Positions 61,154 to 64,000 of a DNA stretch of 64,000 bases are shown in pieces. The notes under the pieces are model-generated. The model was not told where the DNA came from, made no database searches, and saw nothing but the letters and a program-made list of their open reading frames with translations. How positions within the stretch are numbered: the first letter of the stretch is position 1; each line of letters opens with the position of its first letter. The DNA comes from Candidatus Fermentithermobacillaceae bacterium (lineage in GTDB: Bacteria; Bacillota; Sulfobacillia; Fermentithermobacillales; DUSS01). The translations under genes were made by a program, and so were the position numbers. The DNA is taken from the NCBI GenBank assembly GCA_012842495.1, contig DUSS01000060.1, positions 1 through 64,000 of the forward strand, written 5' to 3'.

Positions 61154-61742
61154 TCGTGACGAGGAGAGGGCGTTCTTTGATGCACTGGCGGGTTCATGGG
61201 ATGAGACAGTAGATCCCGTCAGAATAAGGAACATTCTGGCTGCGGCGGAAGTCGGATTCGGCCATACGGTCCTGGACGTAGGTTCCGGTACAGGTATCCT
61301 TCTCCCGTTTCTTCTGGAAGCTGTTGGACCTGAGGGCCGGGTATTTGCCCTCGATATCTCCCCGGCCATGCTTGAGCGTTCGAAAGGTAAGGGGTTTAAG
61401 GGGGTCGAGTACATTTGCGCGCCAGCCGAAGCAATACCACTGGAGGACAACACGTGCGACGTAGTGGTTTGTTACCGCGCATTCCCACACTTTGCGGACA
61501 AGCTAGCTGCTGCGAGGGAGATGAGTCGTGTCCTGGTACCCGGCGGACGTATGGTGATCGCTCACCCGCAGAGTCGGGAGGATCTTAACGAATTCCACCG
61601 ACACATGGATGGGCCGGTTCGCGGTGATTTTCTACCGGATGACGACACCATGATGATGCTGATGAAGTCCGCTGCCCTTATGAATGTGCGGATTTACAAT
61701 GGTCCTTCCGATTATATGCTACTCGCAGTTAAACCAGCCTGA
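61146..61742 (+). CDS. Class I SAM-dependent methyltransferase
   Basis: A 198-aa Methyltransf_11-type enzyme: HTVLDVGSGTGILLPFLLEA (SAM-binding motif I), VFALDISPAMLERSKGK and the post-motif VVVCYRAFPHFADKLAAARE. Unknown acceptor. Overlap with the ECF component implies a shared operon, so a cofactor or vitamin-related substrate is possible. Confidence 0.9.
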   Translation: MGNRDEERAFFDALAGSWDETVDPVRIRNILAAAEVGFGHTVLDVGSGTGILLPFLLEAVGPEGRVFALDISPAMLERSKGKGFKGVEYICAPAEAIPLEDNTCDVVVCYRAFPHFADKLAAAREMSRVLVPGGRMVIAHPQSREDLNEFHRHMDGPVRGDFLPDDDTMMMLMKSAALMNVRIYNGPSDYMLLAVKPA

Positions 61743-61944
61743 GTGGCTCAGTCCATCTGTGTAGCTCAGTTTGATTTGCCGGGTGCCCGGCCTTCACTTT
61801 GGGGGCTGGTTCGATTTTCTCTGATACTCTACGCAGCTTCGTCATGTCCGGACACGGCTGGAAGATCACCCCATAAAGGCGAGGCAGGAGGTATATTTCG
61901 GCCCCAGGACTCCGTCGCGTTTAGAACTGTATTTGGAGGACTGA

Positions 61945-62118
61945 ATGAACACCCTGGATGCACATCCCAAACCAGGGTGGACATGGCCTATACAAAGCAC
62001 TCCTCTTCGGGTTATTCTCTGGGAGAACGTAAGCGCAAGAATCGACCCGCGGTCCAGGTCCGGGGTGAGCCGGCCCGGGTATGAAGGAGCTTCCGACAAA
62101 GGATGGATGTATGAGTGA
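61945..62118 (+). CDS. Possible 57-aa ORF coupled to the TPR gene
   Basis: ATG 61945 has GGAGG six bases upstream and the stop TGA overlaps the GTG start of the next gene (GTGA). The peptide is Trp- and Arg-rich (GWTWPIQSTPLRVILWENV) and unrecognised. The strong ribosome site and overlap argue for translational coupling; composition gives little support. The 200 bp before it hold nothing recognised. Confidence 0.35.
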   Translation: MNTLDAHPKPGWTWPIQSTPLRVILWENVSARIDPRSRSGVSRPGYEGASDKGWMYE

Positions 62119-64000
62119 ACGGCAAACGACTTGATTCGCCCGAGCGGGGACTGCTCGATGACATGCTGAAGCGGGCGCTTGACCGCGTTGGGTGCGGTGA
62201 AAGCGGGCGAGCACCGGACGAGCAGCAGGACGCAGGTCCAGGGCGTCAAACGCGGCCCCCGGTTATCCTGTTCCAGCGACCGGGTTCTACCAGCATTCGT
62301 ATGGCCGAATCGACCACGATGGAGATAGCCAACGTCGCCGCGCGGATGAAGTTCAAGTCCAGTGAGGAATTGAAAGCCTTTTTTGAGCCGTACAAGAAGG
62401 CCGGTAAGGTCCCGACCGTCGAGCCGAGTTCCCCGTTTTTCGATGCGCAGAGGATCATATACAAGACCGTCGGGGCCGGTCCAAAGAGGCAGATCAAGCT
62501 GGCCAAAGAAGCTTTATCTGTCTACGCTAACTGCGCCGACGCATACACGATACTGGCAGGTTTTGAGGACGACCCGGAAAAGAAGAGGAGCCTCCTGGAG
62601 CGGGCTTGCGAGGTCGGAAAAGCCGCTCTCAAAGATGAGGGAATCCTTATCGAAGAAGAACAACGAGACCTGTGGTCCGTACTCCCCGGTCGTCCGTACT
62701 TGCGGGCCAAACTCGCTCTGGCCAATTTTCTCTACGAGACGGGTGAAAAGCGCGAAGCGCTCTCATTATACGAAGAAATCCTTCGTTTGAATCCCGGGGA
62801 TAACCAGGGCGTACGGCACATTTTGATCGCCCTGTATCTCGAACTCGGCATGCTCGAGGAGGCGCGCAAGTTTCTCCGGGAGCGACGTGACGATTTTCCC
62901 GCTTGGGACTACGCCGAAGCCTACGTGACATACAGAGAAAAAGGGGACTGTCCTGCTGCAAGGGGGGCCTTGCGGAGGGGTTTTTACAAGAACCCCCGCA
63001 TCGCGCGTTACCTCCTGGGTGAGGAAAGGTTGCCGGAGCACCTCCCCGAAAGCAGCGCGGCAGGAAGCGATGAGGAGGCTCAGATCATATCCTCGCTCAT
63101 CATGCCATACTGGCGTCAGACAGCGGCGGAGACTTCCTGGACCGCGGATACCCTTGACGAAGCAACCGGGCTGTTCCCGAATCCGTACTCGTGGCTCGAG
63201 GATGTGATCGAGGAGACGACGGCGGGGCTTTGGCCGGTCGAGGCCCTGGACACACGGCGCATGCGGGAGAGGATTAGCGTAGTTTGGGAGAAAGTCATCG
63301 GTAAGCGGCGTATTAAGAAAGATGACCTTTTCCTCGCTGGAATTCTCGAAAGGCACTCCGAATTCGACCCGGTATTCTTTTTGAGCACATCCCCGTCTCA
63401 CCTGAGGTTCCTCATCGATAGCATGGACCCCGTCGGCCACGTTGTGGCTCACTGCGTCGTCGAAGACTTGCTCGGGCGGGAAGACCTCGTGGGCGCCGAA
63501 TTGAGAAAAACTCTCGATATTTTGCGGAATACCGGCCTCGGAAGGCACGAAGCCATCCACCTGCTGGTGCAGGTCTATTTACGCGAGTGGACCACAGGAG
63601 ATTCGCGTAACCAACCCTTCAGTGTGGAGTCTTTTCTTTCGAAACTCCGTTTTGTGCAGAACGTGGCTGCAGGCGGGTTTCCGAGGTTGTTGAAGGGCGG
63701 CCCTTCCCGGAACGACCCCTGTCTCTGCGGCAGCGGGCGGAAATTCAAGAAATGCTGCGCTAGAGAGGATTCCTGGCCTCTGGATACACTCTGGATACTT
63801 GCAGAGGAGTTGAAGTTTGGTGGAGGAAAGCTCACGTCGCCGGGGTGCCCGGGTCTGACGGTGGTCCTTTGGGAAAATTCGCGCTACGTCGATACCATGA
63901 TAGAGCTCGGTCAGGATCACCCTATCCTAAGGATTCTGAACGCTTTTGCGGTCGTCGAGAGTTTGGCCGACGAGGGACATCTGGACGAGGCGGCACTCGG
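62115..64000 (+). CDS. Large TPR protein with SEC-C motif, 3' end outside window
   Basis: An open frame from GTG 62115 to the window edge (over 628 codons). Residues about 110-290 contain TPR-like helices (RAKLALANFLYETGEKREAL, SLYEEILRLNPGDNQGVRHI, LYLELGMLEEARKFLRER). Around residues 531-552 is a SEC-C zinc motif, RNDPCLCGSGRKFKKCC, as at the end of SecA. The region following it is unique. SEC-C proteins bind zinc and often ribosome or protein partners; the combination with TPRs suggests protein-protein interaction. No function can be named. AAGGATGG precedes the start. Confidence 0.8.
   Translation, partial: MNGKRLDSPERGLLDDMLKRALDRVGCGESGRAPDEQQDAGPGRQTRPPVILFQRPGSTSIRMAESTTMEIANVAARMKFKSSEELKAFFEPYKKAGKVPTVEPSSPFFDAQRIIYKTVGAGPKRQIKLAKEALSVYANCADAYTILAGFEDDPEKKRSLLERACEVGKAALKDEGILIEEEQRDLWSVLPGRPYLRAKLALANFLYETGEKREALSLYEEILRLNPGDNQGVRHILIALYLELGMLEEARKFLRERRDDFPAWDYAEAYVTYREKGDCPAARGALRRGFYKNPRIARYLLGEERLPEHLPESSAAGSDEEAQIISSLIMPYWRQTAAETSWTADTLDEATGLFPNPYSWLEDVIEETTAGLWPVEALDTRRMRERISVVWEKVIGKRRIKKDDLFLAGILERHSEFDPVFFLSTSPSHLRFLIDSMDPVGHVVAHCVVEDLLGREDLVGAELRKTLDILRNTGLGRHEAIHLLVQVYLREWTTGDSRNQPFSVESFLSKLRFVQNVAAGGFPRLLKGGPSRNDPCLCGSGRKFKKCCAREDSWPLDTLWILAEELKFGGGKLTSPGCPGLTVVLWENSRYVDTMIELGQDHPILRILNAFAVVESLADEGHLDEAAL

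Overview
The window looks like a chromosome segment of an anaerobic, probably thermophilic, Gram-positive Clostridia-type bacterium (Desulfotomaculum/Moorella-like breadth; the genus cannot be fixed from sequence alone). Reasons: strong GGAGG ribosome sites with many GTG and TTG starts, ferredoxin-linked pyruvate oxidation, an oxygen-sensitive 4-hydroxybutyryl-CoA dehydratase, a NifS/NifU/MnmA set of Firmicutes type, lipoprotein-based flavin redox proteins and IS families common in that group.

Layout. 1-3.7 kb is a graveyard of insertion sequences (IS481-like, IS256, a zinc-ribbon/DDE transposase/ExeA ATPase element). 4.3-20.9 kb is a complete-looking type I CRISPR-Cas locus: cas3 (helicase with a C-terminal HD domain), cas8, cas7 (DevR/Cst2 family), cas5, cas1, cas2, cas4, a second Cas4-like csa1, then a 71-spacer array cut at its far end by an IS110 fragment. 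No cas6 is recognisable. Upstream of cas3 is the most striking object: a degenerate two-repeat mini-CRISPR (about 4338-4446) whose spacer matches, over its first 16 bases except position 6, a site with a CCC PAM lying just after the -10 box of a strong promoter for a 45-aa ORF (4896-5033). This is the architecture of CreTA/CreR-type RNAs that redirect Cascade to repress a host promoter.

21.3-25.2 kb holds more IS remnants around a flavin redox group: FMN-binding lipoprotein, NusG-II membrane protein and a convergent FAD lipoprotein reductase. 25.3-43.0 kb is a long catabolic operon: a PrpR-type sigma-54 activator, a perfect-looking -24/-12 promoter, then PEP-mutase/isocitrate-lyase-type lyase, PrpF-type isomerase, MmgE/PrpD, a TRAP transporter (P, Q, M), a LeuCD-type hydro-lyase, pyruvate-type ferredoxin oxidoreductase (gamma, delta, alpha, beta), 4-hydroxybutyryl-CoA dehydratase, thiolase and a permease. 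Together they suggest import of a branched di- or tricarboxylate, isomerisation and hydration, cleavage to pyruvate plus a second acid, and oxidation to acetyl-CoA.

43.1-57.9 kb carries lgt, a BlaI-family repressor with an M56 protease, two small metal-binding-type proteins, a CopA copper ATPase, an Rrf2-nifS-nifU-mnmA cluster flanked by two copies of a ~140-bp repeat, a membrane-embedded spermidine-synthase-like protein and a DUF2318/FtsX/ABC set resembling iron-uptake modules. Five sites of the form CTAC-N8-GTAG or GTAC sit in the promoters of lgt, blaI, the small-protein pair, the spermidine-synthase-like gene and the DUF2318 operon, suggesting one BlaI-controlled regulon. 58-64 kb holds a broken ribbon-helix-helix gene, an orphan DNA methyltransferase, a DUF2148 ferredoxin-like protein, an EamA half-transporter, an ECF S component, a SAM methyltransferase and a large TPR/SEC-C protein that runs off the window.
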